From Petrimonas sulfuriphila (GTDB taxonomy: Bacteria; Bacteroidota; Bacteroidia; Bacteroidales; Dysgonomonadaceae), in NCBI GenBank assembly GCA_038561985.1, contig CP073276.1:3162001-3226000 (forward strand): 64,000 bases of DNA, read 5' to 3'. The translations under genes were made by a program, and so were the position numbers. The number at the start of each line of letters is the position of its first letter. Position 1 is the stretch's first letter. The notes beneath the pieces are model-generated. The model was not told the origin of the DNA. It saw only the letters and a list, made by a program, of their open reading frames with translations, and ran no database searches. This document shows, one piece after another, positions 27,805-37,592 of the stretch.

Positions 27805-28926
27805 CAGGTATCCTGCCAAACAGCCTCCGATCACAATAAATGCACTATTGACTTTTCGGTAACGAAAGACCACAGCCATACTTAATACTGCGATAACAAC
27901 CGTTCGCACGTCTGTTATGGTCTCTTTCCCCATTATTAAACAAATGGCCGCGATAATGGCAACCGAAGCAACGTTCACGGCATCTAGAAACAGGGAGAAA
28001 AGCGTTGATTTTCGCATTTTCTTTACAACAGGATTCAACAACGCAACGAACACAAAAGAGGGTAAAAAGATGCCGACAGTAGAGACTACGGCTCCCCAAA
28101 AACCGTTGATCTGGTAACCGATAAAGGTAACCGACGTAAAAACGGGGCCGGGAGTAAACTGGCCTACGGCAATGGCATCGATAAGTTGTTGACGCGACAT
28201 GAACCCGGTTGTCACCAGTTCCGTATCCAAAAAAGCGAACAGCACGTAACCGCTACCGTACAAAATAGCTCCGATTTTCAGGAAAATCAAAAACAGGTTG
28301 ACATTGGAAACCGACAACAGGACTGGGACTGTTGGTGGCAACAATGCCAGGGGAACGATTCCGTTGAATTTTATTTTCTGCCGGTTCCGGATTCGGGCAA
28401 GCAGCATCGCTAGCAATCCTGCACCAAACATCAGGTATATTTCATTGATATTCAGCAGAGATAAAACTAGTACTAGGATGCCTAGAATAGCCAGTTCAAC
28501 CGATTTTATCGACTTTTTTGCCAACGGGAATACGGCTCCAAGGATAACGGCGATGATGGCGGGTTTGATTCCGTATATAAATGGCTGTACCTGTGGTAAC
28601 TGGCCGTAATCCTTATACAGCCATGCCAGAAAGCCGACAATCAACACCGCGGGAAAAATGAAGCAGGCTCCGGCAATGATCAACCCTCTCCAGCCTCCTT
28701 TTTCCTGTCCGATATGGATGGCCATCTCAGTACTGTTGGGGCCGGGAATCAGGTTGGTGGCACCCAGAAGGTCGAGAAACTCCTGTTCCGTGAGCCACTT
28801 CCTTTTTTCGACCACTTCCTGCTGCATCATGGCAATATGCGCAGCCGGTCCGCCAAAACCGATAATGCCCAGCTTAAGAAAAAGTGCCGCGAGTTCTTTC
28901 AGTATCGGTTTGGGCGTTTCTTTCAT
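27790..28926 (-). CDS. chrA: ChrA-type chromate transporter (fused two-domain form)
   Basis: Inner membrane exporter of the CHR family. 378 residues with two homologous halves, each starting with the family signature: FLKLGIIGFGGPAAHIAMM near residue 13 and the second-half equivalent FLKIGAILYGSGYVLFAFL near 210. GPNSTEMAIHIG and GQFTPGPVFTSVTFIGYQ mark the two conserved loops. About ten membrane segments. The start at 28926 was chosen over an in-frame ATG at 28965 because it begins MKETPKPILKEL and lies 5 bases after the rsmE stop. It is probably the last gene of the unit with rsmE and the nuclease-domain gene. Chromate export is the family role; other anions are possible. Confidence 0.92.
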   Translation of the reverse strand: MKETPKPILKELAALFLKLGIIGFGGPAAHIAMMQQEVVEKRKWLTEQEFLDLLGATNLIPGPNSTEMAIHIGQEKGGWRGLIIAGACFIFPAVLIVGFLAWLYKDYGQLPQVQPFIYGIKPAIIAVILGAVFPLAKKSIKSVELAILGILVLVLSLLNINEIYLMFGAGLLAMLLARIRNRQKIKFNGIVPLALLPPTVPVLLSVSNVNLFLIFLKIGAILYGSGYVLFAFLDTELVTTGFMSRQQLIDAIAVGQFTPGPVFTSVTFIGYQINGFWGAVVSTVGIFLPSFVFVALLNPVVKKMRKSTLFSLFLDAVNVASVAIIAAICLIMGKETITDVRTVVIAVLSMAVVFRYRKVNSAFIVIGGCLAGYLLSLI

Positions 28927-28931
28927 CGTTT

Positions 28932-29639
28932 TTACGTTAAATTCAACACGTGAAGGGTATGGCAAGCCACTAGACAGGCGGTTTCCGTTCTCAAGCGGTT
29001 TTCGCCCAGACTCACCGGTTCAAAGCCGAGACTGACGGCTTTTTGAATTTCTTCTTCACTGAAATCTCCTTCGGGACCGATAAGAATCAGGGCATCTTCT
29101 CCCTTTTGGTAGGTTTTGGCCAACGCTGTTTTAGGGGTAGGGTGGCAGTGCGCGATAAACTTTCTGCCCGTAAACGGGTTCTCAACAAACAAGTCAAAGG
29201 GATTCATCTCGTCAATAACTGGCATTACGGCTTGTTGCGACTGCTTCATTGCCGAAACGACTATTTTTTCCAACCTTTCGGTTTTCAACTCTTTCCTTTC
29301 CGAAAAGCGGCAAAGCAACGGTGTAAACCGGTCTATTCCCGATTCGGTGGCTTTCTCGGCGAACCATTCCATCCTGTCGATGTTTTTGGTAGGCGCAAAA
29401 GCTATATGAAGGCTGAAATTCCACGTTTTGGGTTGAGCAACTTCCGCGTCCATGCTAACCACGCAATGCTTGGGATGTGCCTGAATCAGCGTACACGGGT
29501 AAAAGAAGCCTTTACCGTCGGTAACGGTCAATTTATCCCCTTCCTTCATTCGAAGCACTTTTACGCAATGTAGCGATTCTTGTTCGGGCAACTGCTGCAA
29601 GTGCCGGATACCGGGCGAATAAAAAACCGTATCAGCCAT
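28932..29639 (-). CDS. rsmE: 16S rRNA (uracil-1498-N3)-methyltransferase RsmE
   Basis: Methylates U1498 of 16S rRNA in assembled 30S subunits. About 236 residues, normal length. An N-terminal PUA-like RNA-binding domain (HCVKVLRMKEGDKLTVTDG) is followed by a SPOUT knot domain. The SAM-binding knot motifs LIGPEGDFSEEE near 190 and SLGENRLRTETA near 214 are intact. The start at 29639 (MADTVFYSPG) is preferred; another in-frame ATG lies at 29648. It overlaps the end of the preceding gene by 8 bases, so translation is coupled. chrA follows after 5 bases. Confidence 0.95.
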   Translation of the reverse strand: MADTVFYSPGIRHLQQLPEQESLHCVKVLRMKEGDKLTVTDGKGFFYPCTLIQAHPKHCVVSMDAEVAQPKTWNFSLHIAFAPTKNIDRMEWFAEKATESGIDRFTPLLCRFSERKELKTERLEKIVVSAMKQSQQAVMPVIDEMNPFDLFVENPFTGRKFIAHCHPTPKTALAKTYQKGEDALILIGPEGDFSEEEIQKAVSLGFEPVSLGENRLRTETACLVACHTLHVLNLT

Positions 29640-30234
29640 TTTCTGCACCCTGCCGGCGGTTTATCTCATCGCGAAGCTTAGTCGCCAACTCGTAATCTTC
29701 GTCTTTTATGGCTTCTTCCAGCCGTTTTTTCAACGCGTCGATTTTTACCTCCTCCATATTCTCCACGATCTCCTCCACTTCCATGTCCTTGTTCTGAAAC
29801 TCTGTGGAAAGCACCTCTTTTTCATCAAACACAATGGCCATATTCTGCATGATGGTTTCCGTGGTGAAAATGGGTGAATGTGTCCTCAATGCGATGGCAA
29901 CGGCATCCGATGTCCGGGAATCGATACGAAACTCCCGATTGTCTTGACGCAAAAGCAGCTCGGCAAAAAAAGCACCGTCCTCAAATTTATAAATAAAAAC
30001 TTCCAGCAACTCGATACTTAAGGATTCGAAAATGTTGTATATCAGATCATGTGCCAGGGGGCGGGGAGGGGTCATGTTTTCCATTACCAGGGCAATGGAT
30101 TGCGCTTCAGGCGTACCAATCACAATCGGCAGCCGGCGTATGCCGTTCTCTTCAGCAAATATAAGCGCATACGCTCCGGCTTGCACCTGGCTGAACGATA
30201 TACCCAATATGGAGAGTTTAACTTTATTCGTCAC
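29632..30234 (-). CDS. Bifunctional nuclease-domain (DUF151) protein with UVR motif
   Basis: 200 residues. Residues 1 to about 125 form a bifunctional nuclease domain (LPIVIGTPEAQSIALVMEN, HDLIYNIFESL, RTSDAVAIALRTHSPIF), named from plant proteins with RNase and DNase activity. Residues about 158-195 form a UVR helical hairpin (ALKKRLEEAIKDEDYELATKLRDEINRR), as in the UvrB-UvrC contact. The two-domain architecture is conserved in Bacteroidota; its biological role is not established. First gene of the unit with rsmE and chrA, and transcribed away from tRNA-His. A possible -7 box lies at 30263-30270. Confidence 0.92.
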   Translation of the reverse strand: MTNKVKLSILGISFSQVQAGAYALIFAEENGIRRLPIVIGTPEAQSIALVMENMTPPRPLAHDLIYNIFESLSIELLEVFIYKFEDGAFFAELLLRQDNREFRIDSRTSDAVAIALRTHSPIFTTETIMQNMAIVFDEKEVLSTEFQNKDMEVEEIVENMEEVKIDALKKRLEEAIKDEDYELATKLRDEINRRQGAENG

Positions 30235-30262
30235 AATTATTGCTGTTAATCGGTTATAACTT

Positions 30263-30270
30263 CAAAAATA
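30263..30270 (-). promoter_or_regulatory. Possible -7 box for the nuclease-domain/rsmE/chrA unit
   Basis: TATTTTTG on the minus strand matches TAnnTTTG and lies 29 bases before the start codon. The -33 element is not convincing. Confidence 0.4.
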
Positions 30271-30328
30271 CAATTTTTAAACAAGAAAAACAGGAATAAG
30301 TGCATTTTTTTGATTTTTTGGAAATTTA

Positions 30329-30360
30329 TTGGGGATTATGAAGAAAATTATTTATCTTTG
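30329..30360 (+). promoter_or_regulatory. Promoter of tRNA-His
   Basis: TTG at 30329-30331, a 21-base spacer, and TATCTTTG at 30353-30360 (perfect TAnnTTTG). It lies 17 bases before the mature tRNA 5' end. Confidence 0.6.
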
Positions 30361-30377
30361 CACCCACTTTACGACAC

Positions 30378-30452
30378 GGTGGTTATAGCTCAGTTGGTTA
30401 GAGCGACGGATTGTGGTTCCGTAGGTCGCGGGTTCGAATCCCGTTTTCCACC
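30378..30452 (+). tRNA. tRNA-His (anticodon GTG)
   Basis: The cloverleaf is read directly. An extra G(-1) pairs with discriminator C73, the hallmark of tRNA-His. The D arm is TAGCTC..GAGC. The anticodon stem ACGGA/TCCGT encloses loop TTGTGGT with anticodon GTG. The T arm is GCGGG-TTCGAAT-CCCGT. CCA is not encoded. The acceptor stem is odd: GTGGTTA against TTTCCAC pairs at positions 1-4 and 7 but gives U-U at 5:68 and at 6:67. Single gene with its own promoter and terminator, lying just beyond the 3' end of the his operon. Confidence 0.93.
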
Positions 30453-30499
30453 CGAATACACTGGTAATAGGTGTTTTCTCTCTTAGATTTGTTTTAGGT

Positions 30500-30530
30500 A
30501 ATCACGTATTTTACATACGTGATTTTTTTT
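30500..30530 (+). terminator. Rho-independent terminator of tRNA-His
   Basis: AATCACGTAT (30500-30509) pairs perfectly with ATACGTGATT (30515-30524) and runs into eight T. On the opposite strand it lacks a T run, so it does not serve hisIE. Confidence 0.88.
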
Positions 30531-30551
30531 GCCACTATCCGAAAAGCTCTC

Positions 30552-31139
30552 CTACTTGTGCCTTCCTTTTAACACCCCTTCGATGTCTTCCAGTTTCAAC
30601 GCTTTTGTCTTCAACAGGATCAGGAAGTGATAGAGCAGGTCAGCCGCTTCGTTTTTAAACAGGTCGATGTTGTTATCCTTAGCTTCGATAACGAGCTCAA
30701 CGGCTTCTTCACCTACTTTTTGCGCCACTTTATTTACTCCGCTGTTGAAAAGCCTGCTCGTGTAGGATCCTTCGGTTTTAGCTTCTATCCGTTGTTCGAT
30801 CACTTTTTCCAGTTCATAGATAAAACCTTTCGGTGTTTCTTCGGAAAAACAGGTTGTGGCTCCGGTATGGCAGGTGGGTCCCTGAGGAAGGGCTTTGATC
30901 AGCAACGTGTCGTTATCACAATCTTCCCGGATTTCGTTCACGATAAGATAATTTCCGGAAGTTTCTCCTTTTGTCCATAACCGGTTCTGACTGCGGCTAA
31001 AAAAAGTAACCCGGCCTTCCGCTTTGGTTTTTTCGAGGGCTTCTTCATTCATGTAGCCGAGCATCAGCACTTGTAACGTATGGGTGTTCTGGATGATTAC
31101 CGGAACCAATCCTCCGGATTTTTTGAAATTGATGGTCAT
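30552..31139 (-). CDS. hisIE: Phosphoribosyl-AMP cyclohydrolase / phosphoribosyl-ATP pyrophosphatase (fused)
   Basis: Carries out the second and third steps of histidine synthesis. 195 residues in two domains. HisI (about 1-105) has VLMLGYMNEEALEKT, TSGNYLIVNEIREDCDNDTLL with the metal-binding Asp and Cys residues, and GPTCHTG. HisE (about 110-195) has a MazG-like helical fold with KVGEEAVELVIEAK and EAADLLYHFLILL. The fused form is usual in this phylum. Last gene of the operon, 14 bases after hisF. No convincing terminator follows on its strand. Confidence 0.97.
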   Translation of the reverse strand: MTINFKKSGGLVPVIIQNTHTLQVLMLGYMNEEALEKTKAEGRVTFFSRSQNRLWTKGETSGNYLIVNEIREDCDNDTLLIKALPQGPTCHTGATTCFSEETPKGFIYELEKVIEQRIEAKTEGSYTSRLFNSGVNKVAQKVGEEAVELVIEAKDNNIDLFKNEAADLLYHFLILLKTKALKLEDIEGVLKGRHK

Positions 31140-31153
31140 AATTTTTTTACTTT

Positions 31154-31909
31154 TTAAATCCTCACTTCAATGTTTTGTTGTTTTAAAAACTGTTTCAACC
31201 GGGGTATCGGTATTTCACCGAAATGGAAAATGCTTGCCGCCAATGCCGCACTTGCCCTTGTCTGTTGGAAGACATCAGCAAAATGTTGCATTGTCCCCGC
31301 GCCACCAGAGGCGACAACAGGAATATTGACGGCTGAGGAAACCGCGGCGGTGATATCGAGTGCGAAACCGTTTTTGGTACCGTCGTTGTTCATGGATGTA
31401 AGCAGAATTTCCCCTGCACCGCGCCGTTCGCCCTCCAGTGCCCAGTCAACGGCATTGAGTGGAGTAGGAGTCCTGCCTCCGTGAATATAAACCTTCCATT
31501 CACCGTCATCAAGCTTGGTGTCAATCGCCAGTACAACACACTGGCTGCCAAATTTTGCAGCAATTTCCGAAACAATCTCCGGATGATCTACAGCCGCAGT
31601 GTTAATGCTCACCTTGTCGGCTCCCGCTTTGATTATTGCCTGCGCATCTTCCACCGAATTTATGCCACCGCCCACGGTGAACGGGATGTTGATTTCACGG
31701 GCAATCTTTTCGACCAGTCCGGTCAGGTTCTTCCGTTTCTCAACGGTGGCGGTAATATCGAGAAACACCAGTTCATCCGCACCTTCCTGGACGTAACGTT
31801 TGGCCAGTTCCACAGCGTCGCCGGCATCGCGAAGCCCCACAAAGTTAATGCCTTTCACCGTCCGGCCATCCTTGATATCGAGGCAGGGAATAATTCTTTT
31901 TTTAAGCAT
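31154..31909 (-). CDS. hisF: Imidazole glycerol phosphate synthase, cyclase subunit
   Basis: Uses ammonia delivered by HisH to close the imidazole ring, giving imidazole glycerol phosphate and AICAR. 251 residues, (beta/alpha)8 barrel. The catalytic acids are visible: Asp11 in IPCLDIKDG and an Asp near residue 130 in LAIDTKLD. Phosphate loops GGGINS near 81 and ASGGAG near 202 are present, as is the AASIFHFGE motif near the end. It lies 32 bases after hisA and 14 before hisIE. Confidence 0.98.
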   Translation of the reverse strand: MLKKRIIPCLDIKDGRTVKGINFVGLRDAGDAVELAKRYVQEGADELVFLDITATVEKRKNLTGLVEKIAREINIPFTVGGGINSVEDAQAIIKAGADKVSINTAAVDHPEIVSEIAAKFGSQCVVLAIDTKLDDGEWKVYIHGGRTPTPLNAVDWALEGERRGAGEILLTSMNNDGTKNGFALDITAAVSSAVNIPVVASGGAGTMQHFADVFQQTRASAALAASIFHFGEIPIPRLKQFLKQQNIEVRI

Positions 31910-31941
31910 ATAAGTTTATATTTTTTGTTCTTTCAAACCCG

Positions 31942-32670
31942 TTACAGGAAACCCGCAACGCGTAACTCGTCCAGGCTAATTCTCCCTTCGTAAAGAGCTT
32001 TGCCGATAATGGCTCCCTCACAACCTAACTCCTTTACCTTTGTCAGATCGTCCATCGATGAAACACCACCGCTGGCAATCAGCTTAACTCCGGTCTCCCG
32101 GAGAATTTCAGCGTAAAGCTCATTGGAAGTGCCTTGCAGCATACCGTCTTTCGAGATGTCGGTACAGATCACGTATGTTACGCCTTTGCGTTCATAACCG
32201 GCAATAAAATCCACAACATCCAGTTCCGATTGCTGCTGCCATCCCTGGGTGGCAATTTTTCTGCCGTGGCTGTCTGCACCTAAAATAATCTTGTCCGGAC
32301 CGTATACCGACAGCCATTTTAAAAAAAGGTCCGGTTCTTGAGCAGCTATGCTTCCCACCGTAACCTGTGCAGCTCCGTTTTCGAAAGCGATGCGTACATC
32401 TTCATCGGTTTTAATACCTCCGCCAAAATCAACCGTCAATGAAGTTTTTGTTGATATTTTTCTCAGAATATCTTTATTCACAATATGTTTTGATTTGGCT
32501 CCATCCAAATCAACCAAGTGTAAATATCGAATTCCGTTGGCTTCAAACGATTTTGCAACTTCCACCGGATTTTCGTTATATATTTTTTGGGTGCTGTAAT
32601 CGCCTTTGGTCAGGCGGACACACTTTCCGTCAATAATGTCTATGGCAGGAATAATTCTCATAAACTTCAA
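31942..32670 (-). CDS. hisA: ProFAR isomerase HisA
   Basis: Amadori isomerase of the fourth step of the pathway. 242 residues, (beta/alpha)8 barrel. It has [14 protein letters not shown] with the base Asp, [23 protein letters not shown] with the second catalytic Asp, and the phosphate loop ASGGVSS. In-frame ATGs at 32670 and 32661 are both possible; the second begins MRIIPAID. It follows hisH by 8 bases, and hisF follows after 32. Confidence 0.97.
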   Translation of the reverse strand: MKFMRIIPAIDIIDGKCVRLTKGDYSTQKIYNENPVEVAKSFEANGIRYLHLVDLDGAKSKHIVNKDILRKISTKTSLTVDFGGGIKTDEDVRIAFENGAAQVTVGSIAAQEPDLFLKWLSVYGPDKIILGADSHGRKIATQGWQQQSELDVVDFIAGYERKGVTYVICTDISKDGMLQGTSNELYAEILRETGVKLIASGGVSSMDDLTKVKELGCEGAIIGKALYEGRISLDELRVAGFL

Positions 32671-32678
32671 TCGTTTGT

Positions 32679-33266
32679 TTACCTTATTTTCAAAAAATTC
32701 TTCAATATTCGTTCACCGACATTCGCCGATTTCTCGGGATGGAACTGCGTGGCATAAAAATTCCTGTTCCGCATGGCGGCACTGAACGGCAAAATATAAT
32801 CGCACTCGGCGATAGTTTGCGCACAGCTCTCGGCATAATAACTGTGTACGAAATAGACCGTATCATCCTTTCCAAAACCATCAAAAAGCAATGACTCCGT
32901 ATGCTTCAGGTTGTCCCATCCGATGTGGGGAACAATGTCCGTCAACGGGAATTTTTTTACCGCAGTATCAAAGATACCCAGGCAGCCGGTGTTTCCCTCT
33001 TCCGAATACCGGCACAGCAGTTGCAGGCCCAGGCATATTCCCAGAACGGGCTGCCCGAGCGTTTTTATTACCGCATCCAGCTTCCGCTCTTTTAAATATT
33101 CCATGGCCGACGATGCTTCGCCCACACCGGGAAAAATCACCTTATCCGCACGGCGGATTTCAACCTCGCTATCGGTAATGACGCACTGATGCCCCAACCG
33201 CTCCACCGCATTTTTTACCGACGCGATGTTGCCAGCATTGTATTTGATGATAGCAACCATTGACAT
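32679..33266 (-). CDS. hisH: Imidazole glycerol phosphate synthase, glutaminase subunit
   Basis: Class I glutamine amidotransferase that feeds ammonia to HisF. 195 residues. The nucleophile Cys lies in [10 protein letters not shown] near residue 80. The His and Glu of the triad lie in TQFHPEKS near 180. [10 protein letters not shown] is the oxyanion region. The start codon touches the hisB stop (1-base overlap); an internal ATG two codons later (33260) also fits. Confidence 0.97.
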   Translation of the reverse strand: MSMVAIIKYNAGNIASVKNAVERLGHQCVITDSEVEIRRADKVIFPGVGEASSAMEYLKERKLDAVIKTLGQPVLGICLGLQLLCRYSEEGNTGCLGIFDTAVKKFPLTDIVPHIGWDNLKHTESLLFDGFGKDDTVYFVHSYYAESCAQTIAECDYILPFSAAMRNRNFYATQFHPEKSANVGERILKNFLKIR

Positions 33267-34357
33267 TATAATATTCCTTTTGTGCTGGGAATTCCTGTAT
33301 TTTCACCACGTTTCACCGCCATCTTGATCGATTTGGCGAATGCTTTGAAAATGGCTTCCGCTTTGTGATGTTCGTTATCGCCTTCGGCTTTGATGTTAAG
33401 GTTACACCTGGCGTTATCGGAAAACGACTTGAAGAAGTGCATAAACATTTCGGCAGGCACATCTCCAATTCTCTCGCGTTTAAAATCCACCTCCCAGACC
33501 AGCCAAGGCCGGCCGCCGAAGTCGATAGCAACCTGTGCCAGGCAATCGTCCATGGGCAGCAGAAACCCGTAACGTTCTATACCCTTCTTCTTCCCCAGTG
33601 CTTGTAAAAAAGCCTCTCCCAGGGCGATGGCCGTATCTTCGACCGTATGGTGTTCGTCGATATGCAAATCACCGTTTACCCGGATGGAGAGGTCCACATT
33701 TCCGTGACGGGCAATTTGCTCCAACATATGGTCGAAAAAACCTAATCCGGTAGCTATCCGGCTTTTTCCTGATCCGTCAAGATTGATCTCCACAACGATA
33801 TCGGTTTCTGAAGTTTTGCGGCGGACAATTCCTTTTCTGGGTTCCAACTTCAAGTAGGCGTATATCTCGGCCCAGTCGGTCGTGCACAGCACGGCATCAT
33901 CGGTTTTATCCACGTTCAGGTAAATGGCTTTGCAGCCAAGGTTTCTGGCCAACCGCACATCAGTTTTCCGGTCTCCGATAACGTAAGAGTTTTCCAAATC
34001 GTAACCCCCTTTTGTGTAATGTGTCAGCAACGCTATCCCCGGTTTTCGGGTAGGAAGGTTTTCGTGTTCAAAAGAGCGGTCGATAAGGATTTCGCTAAAA
34101 ACAACCCCTTCGTTTTCGAATGCTTTTACCATTTTATGGTGTGCCGGCCAGAACGTATCTTCGGGAAAAGACGGAGTTCCCAACCCGTCCTGATTCGTCA
34201 CCATAACCAATTCATATTCCAATTCTCGGGCAATCCGCGACAGGTACTGAAATACTTGCGGGTAAAACTCCAGCTTCTCCAGGCTGTCAATCTGGAAGTC
34301 AACGGGCGGCTCGATAACCAGTGTTCCGTCCCGGTCGATAAATAAAACTTTTTTCAT
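33266..34357 (-). CDS. hisB: Bifunctional histidinol-phosphatase / imidazoleglycerol-phosphate dehydratase
   Basis: 363 residues in two domains. Residues 1 to about 165 are a HAD phosphatase with the nucleophile pair Asp8 and Asp10 in FIDRDGTLV, a lysine in ARKPG-like TRKPG, and VIGDRKTDV. Residues about 170-363 are the dehydratase, with manganese ligands in [29 protein letters not shown] and the later [23 protein letters not shown]. The fused form is shared by enterobacteria and many Bacteroidota. It overlaps hisC by 4 bases and hisH by 1. Confidence 0.97.
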   Translation of the reverse strand: MKKVLFIDRDGTLVIEPPVDFQIDSLEKLEFYPQVFQYLSRIARELEYELVMVTNQDGLGTPSFPEDTFWPAHHKMVKAFENEGVVFSEILIDRSFEHENLPTRKPGIALLTHYTKGGYDLENSYVIGDRKTDVRLARNLGCKAIYLNVDKTDDAVLCTTDWAEIYAYLKLEPRKGIVRRKTSETDIVVEINLDGSGKSRIATGLGFFDHMLEQIARHGNVDLSIRVNGDLHIDEHHTVEDTAIALGEAFLQALGKKKGIERYGFLLPMDDCLAQVAIDFGGRPWLVWEVDFKRERIGDVPAEMFMHFFKSFSDNARCNLNIKAEGDNEHHKAEAIFKAFAKSIKMAVKRGENTGIPSTKGIL

Positions 34358-35385
34358 ACAAGGGTGCGTAATTTATTCAACAACTCCTCATTCTCACCGG
34401 GAGTGCCGATGGTAATTCTCACACAGTTTGTCACCTGCCTGTTCCGGTTGCGGACAATCACCTTTTTTTGTACCAGTTCGTTGTAAATCCGGTTGGCATC
34501 TGATACTTCAACCAAGAGGAAGTTGGCATCCGAAGGATAAATCTTCTTTACAATTTCCAGTTTCGATAATTCTTCGGCGAGATATGCTCTTTGCTGCAGA
34601 ATCGTGTCGCGGCGCTTTTCAAATTCATCCACGCGCGAAAGCGCTTCCAGGGCAACTTGCTGATTGATGATACTGACGTTGTAGGGCGGTTTGGTTTTGT
34701 CCAGCAACGATATGATTTTTTCGCCGGCAAAAGCCATTCCAACCCGGACACCCGCCAACGCCCATGCTTTGCTGAATGTCTGCATCACAATAAGGTGGGA
34801 GTATTTGTTTATTTTGCTTTTCAGGCTGTATTCGGGGCAAAAATCCACGTAAGCTTCGTCTGCCACCACGATTCCGTTAAAGTTTTCAAGCAGCTTCTCC
34901 AGGTTGTCCAACCTGTTCCCGGTGGGGTTATTCGGTGAGCAAACGAAAATAAGCTTTACGGAACTGTCTGTTTCGGCCGTCTGCAGGATCTTTTCAATAT
35001 CAAGCTGAAAATCGGATGTTAATGGGATTTCATGCAGTTGGATGTGATTGATGTTAGCCGAGACTTCGTACATCCCGTAAGTGGGCGGACAAACAATCGC
35101 GCTGTCTTTTCCAGGTTCACAGAAAATTCGGTATATCAGGTCGATGACCTCGTCACTTCCGTTGCCGATAAAAATCTGGTTGAAAGGTACGTTTTTAACT
35201 TCTGACAGCTTCGTCTTTAACGCTTTCTGGTGGGGGTCGGGATACCGGTTGAGTGTCCCGTACGGATTTTCGTTTGCATCGAGAAAGATACCTTCGTTGC
35301 CCGAAAATTCATCGCGGGCACTTGAATAGGGTTTTAGTGCCAGGATATTCGGCCTGACCATTTTTTCTATATCAACTGTTCTCAT
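34354..35385 (-). CDS. hisC: Histidinol-phosphate aminotransferase
   Basis: PLP enzyme moving an amino group from glutamate to imidazole acetol phosphate. 343 residues, fold type I. It shows the N-terminal LDANENPYG motif, [31 protein letters not shown], and the PLP lysine in [16 protein letters not shown] (near 205-220). Overlaps: 14 bases with hisD upstream and 4 bases with hisB downstream, so translation is tightly coupled. Confidence 0.97.
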   Translation of the reverse strand: MRTVDIEKMVRPNILALKPYSSARDEFSGNEGIFLDANENPYGTLNRYPDPHQKALKTKLSEVKNVPFNQIFIGNGSDEVIDLIYRIFCEPGKDSAIVCPPTYGMYEVSANINHIQLHEIPLTSDFQLDIEKILQTAETDSSVKLIFVCSPNNPTGNRLDNLEKLLENFNGIVVADEAYVDFCPEYSLKSKINKYSHLIVMQTFSKAWALAGVRVGMAFAGEKIISLLDKTKPPYNVSIINQQVALEALSRVDEFEKRRDTILQQRAYLAEELSKLEIVKKIYPSDANFLLVEVSDANRIYNELVQKKVIVRNRNRQVTNCVRITIGTPGENEELLNKLRTLV

Positions 35386-36685
35386 AATTCTTTGCTTGCT
35401 GTGCCGACACTTCGCCCAAACGCAGTGTCATGGCATTCTTGTGAGCGAAAAGTTCTTCTGCTTCAGCCATGGTTTCCACGGCTACCCCGATACCGACAAT
35501 TCCTTCTTCCGACAGTTGCTGAAAGGTGATTTTCTTTATAAAACTGTCCAGAGAAACGCCGCTGTATGCTTTCGCGTATCCGCTTGTGGGAAGCGTGTGG
35601 TTAGTGCCGCTAGCGTAATCACCGGCACTTTCGCAACTGTAGTTCCCCAGAAAAACGGAGCCCGCGTTGGTCACCTCACGGCTGCGCAAAACAGGATTCT
35701 CTACCGCCAGGATCAGGTGCTCGGGAGCGTAAACGTTGCTGAAGCGGATGCAGGTCTCTACGTCTTTAAACAAAATGGCACGGCTGTTCTTCAGCGCTTT
35801 TTCCGCCATTTCTTTTCGCGGCAGATTCGCCAGTTGAATATCGAGTTCCTTGTTTATTTCCTTAACCACCTTTTTGTTGTCCGACAAAAGGATGACCTCA
35901 CTGTCCGGCCCGTGTTCTGCCTGAGAAAGCAGGTCGGAGGCGACGAACGACGGGCGGCAGGTCTCATCCGCCACCACAAGGAGTTCGCTGGGTCCGGCAG
36001 GCATATCGATAGCTGTACCGTAGTACTGGGCGGCATGCTTTGCCGTCATCACGTACTGGTTGCCTGGGCCGAATATTTTCTCTACTTTCGGGACGGACTT
36101 CGTGCCGAAAGACATGGCCCCGATAGCCTGGATACCTCCGACCGCAAATATGCGGGTTACCCCCGCAAGGTTCGCTGCGTAAAGAATGGCGGGGTGGATA
36201 GCGCCTTCCTTGCCGGGAGGCGAACAAAGCACGATCTCTTTACAGCCGGCTATCTTTGCCGGAATGGCCAGCATCAGTACCGTGGAAAAAAGAGGAGCGG
36301 TTCCTCCGGGGACATAAATCCCTACATTCTCGATAGGCCGTGCTTCGCGCCAGCATACCACACCGGGAGAGGTTTCCACTTTTACAATTTCCTCTTTCTG
36401 CGAAAAGTGGAATTTCTCGATGTTGCTTTTTGCAAGGGCGATGGCTTGCTTCAACCGTTCCGAGACCTGTTGCGACGCCGCCTCGATTGTCTCGTGATCA
36501 ACCGTGAAGTCATCCGCCGAAAACCTGTCAAACTGCCGGGCATATTTCAACACCGCCTTATCACCTTTTTTACGGATATCGTAAAAAACCTTGTCCACTA
36601 ACTCCATCAGCCTGGCTTGCTTGATGGCGGACCTTTCTGCCAATTGCGGCCATTTCCTTTCGGCCGGGTTGTTTAATGTTTTCAC
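35372..36685 (-). CDS. hisD: Histidinol dehydrogenase
   Basis: Zn enzyme that makes two NAD-dependent oxidations of histidinol to histidine. 437 residues. Motifs: YVPGGTAPLFSTVLML, the substrate and zinc region AEHGPDSEVILLSD near 265, PAGPSELLVVAD near 240, YAPEHLILA near 330, and ASGTNHTLPTSG near 365 with a Zn-ligand His. It lies 2 bases after hisG and overlaps hisC by 14 bases. Confidence 0.98.
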   Translation of the reverse strand: MKTLNNPAERKWPQLAERSAIKQARLMELVDKVFYDIRKKGDKAVLKYARQFDRFSADDFTVDHETIEAASQQVSERLKQAIALAKSNIEKFHFSQKEEIVKVETSPGVVCWREARPIENVGIYVPGGTAPLFSTVLMLAIPAKIAGCKEIVLCSPPGKEGAIHPAILYAANLAGVTRIFAVGGIQAIGAMSFGTKSVPKVEKIFGPGNQYVMTAKHAAQYYGTAIDMPAGPSELLVVADETCRPSFVASDLLSQAEHGPDSEVILLSDNKKVVKEINKELDIQLANLPRKEMAEKALKNSRAILFKDVETCIRFSNVYAPEHLILAVENPVLRSREVTNAGSVFLGNYSCESAGDYASGTNHTLPTSGYAKAYSGVSLDSFIKKITFQQLSEEGIVGIGVAVETMAEAEELFAHKNAMTLRLGEVSAQQAKNYENS

Positions 36686-36687
36686 TT

Positions 36688-37545
36688 TTAGAGTATCATT
36701 TTCTCAATGTTCATCACTAAGATTCCCTGGGCATTCACGTCTTTCAACGCATCAATCACATCCCAAAACTGGTCTTCCTGTACTACCGAGTGCACGCTGC
36801 TCCATCCCTCTTCGGCAAGCGGAAGGATACTGGGCGATTTCATACCCGGAAGGATGGAGCAAATTCTTGGAATCGACGAATTCGGCGCGTTCATTACAAT
36901 GTACTTGCTGCCCATGCCTCTTTTGTAAGCCCGTATACGGAAAAGAAACCTTTCCAGCAGCTCTTGTTTGACTTCGTTGAGGCTCTTGTTGGCAATCAGT
37001 ACCGCTTCACTCTTTATGATGGCCTCAACTTCTTTCAGGCCGTTCATAATAAGGGTACTGCCCGTACTTACAATATCAAAAATCCCATCAGCTAGCCCAA
37101 TCCCGGTGGCAATCTCAACACTCCCTCCCAGTTCTTCGATCTTTACATCAATGCCTTTAACGCCGAAGTACTTTTTGAGAATTTTCGGATAGCTGGTGGC
37201 AATGCGTTTCCCGTGAAAATAATCCAGGTTGGTATACACTTCGTCCTTGGGAATAGCGAGCGAAAGCCGACAGTTGCCGAATCCCAGCTTTTCAATTTCA
37301 TCCACGTCTTTTTCTTTTTCCCACACTTCGTTTTCTCCCAGGATACCGATGTCTGCAACGCCATTTTCAACGTATTGAGGAATATCATCGTCACGTAGGA
37401 AAAGGATTTCCATGGGAAAGTTGCGAGCTTCTGTCCTGAGTTTCCGGTCACCGTTCGATACTTTAATGCCGCATTCGTTCAACAGCTGCAACGATTTTTC
37501 GCTTAATCGTCCGCTTTTCTGGATGGCTATTTTCAGTTTTTCCAT
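36688..37545 (-). CDS. hisG: ATP phosphoribosyltransferase, long form
   Basis: Commits ATP and PRPP to histidine synthesis and is the step inhibited by histidine. 285 residues, so the long form with a C-terminal ACT-like regulatory domain (about 212-285, RICSILPGMKSPSILPL..). No HisZ partner is needed. The PRPP-binding segment is DGIFDIVSTGSTL near 165. First structural gene of the operon; its ATG lies about 47 bases beyond the attenuator hairpin and is therefore directly controlled by it. Confidence 0.98.
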   Translation of the reverse strand: MEKLKIAIQKSGRLSEKSLQLLNECGIKVSNGDRKLRTEARNFPMEILFLRDDDIPQYVENGVADIGILGENEVWEKEKDVDEIEKLGFGNCRLSLAIPKDEVYTNLDYFHGKRIATSYPKILKKYFGVKGIDVKIEELGGSVEIATGIGLADGIFDIVSTGSTLIMNGLKEVEAIIKSEAVLIANKSLNEVKQELLERFLFRIRAYKRGMGSKYIVMNAPNSSIPRICSILPGMKSPSILPLAEEGWSSVHSVVQEDQFWDVIDALKDVNAQGILVMNIEKMIL

Positions 37546-37592
37546 TGCTTTTCTTTTTTGCGTTAGCGGCTCCGAACCGCTGAGTGTTAATT

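Noticed and set aside
35396-36601. 401-codon open frame on the plus strand opposite hisD
   Set aside because: It lies wholly inside the clear hisD gene, shows no domain, and has the erratic His/Arg/Cys-rich composition of an antisense shadow.
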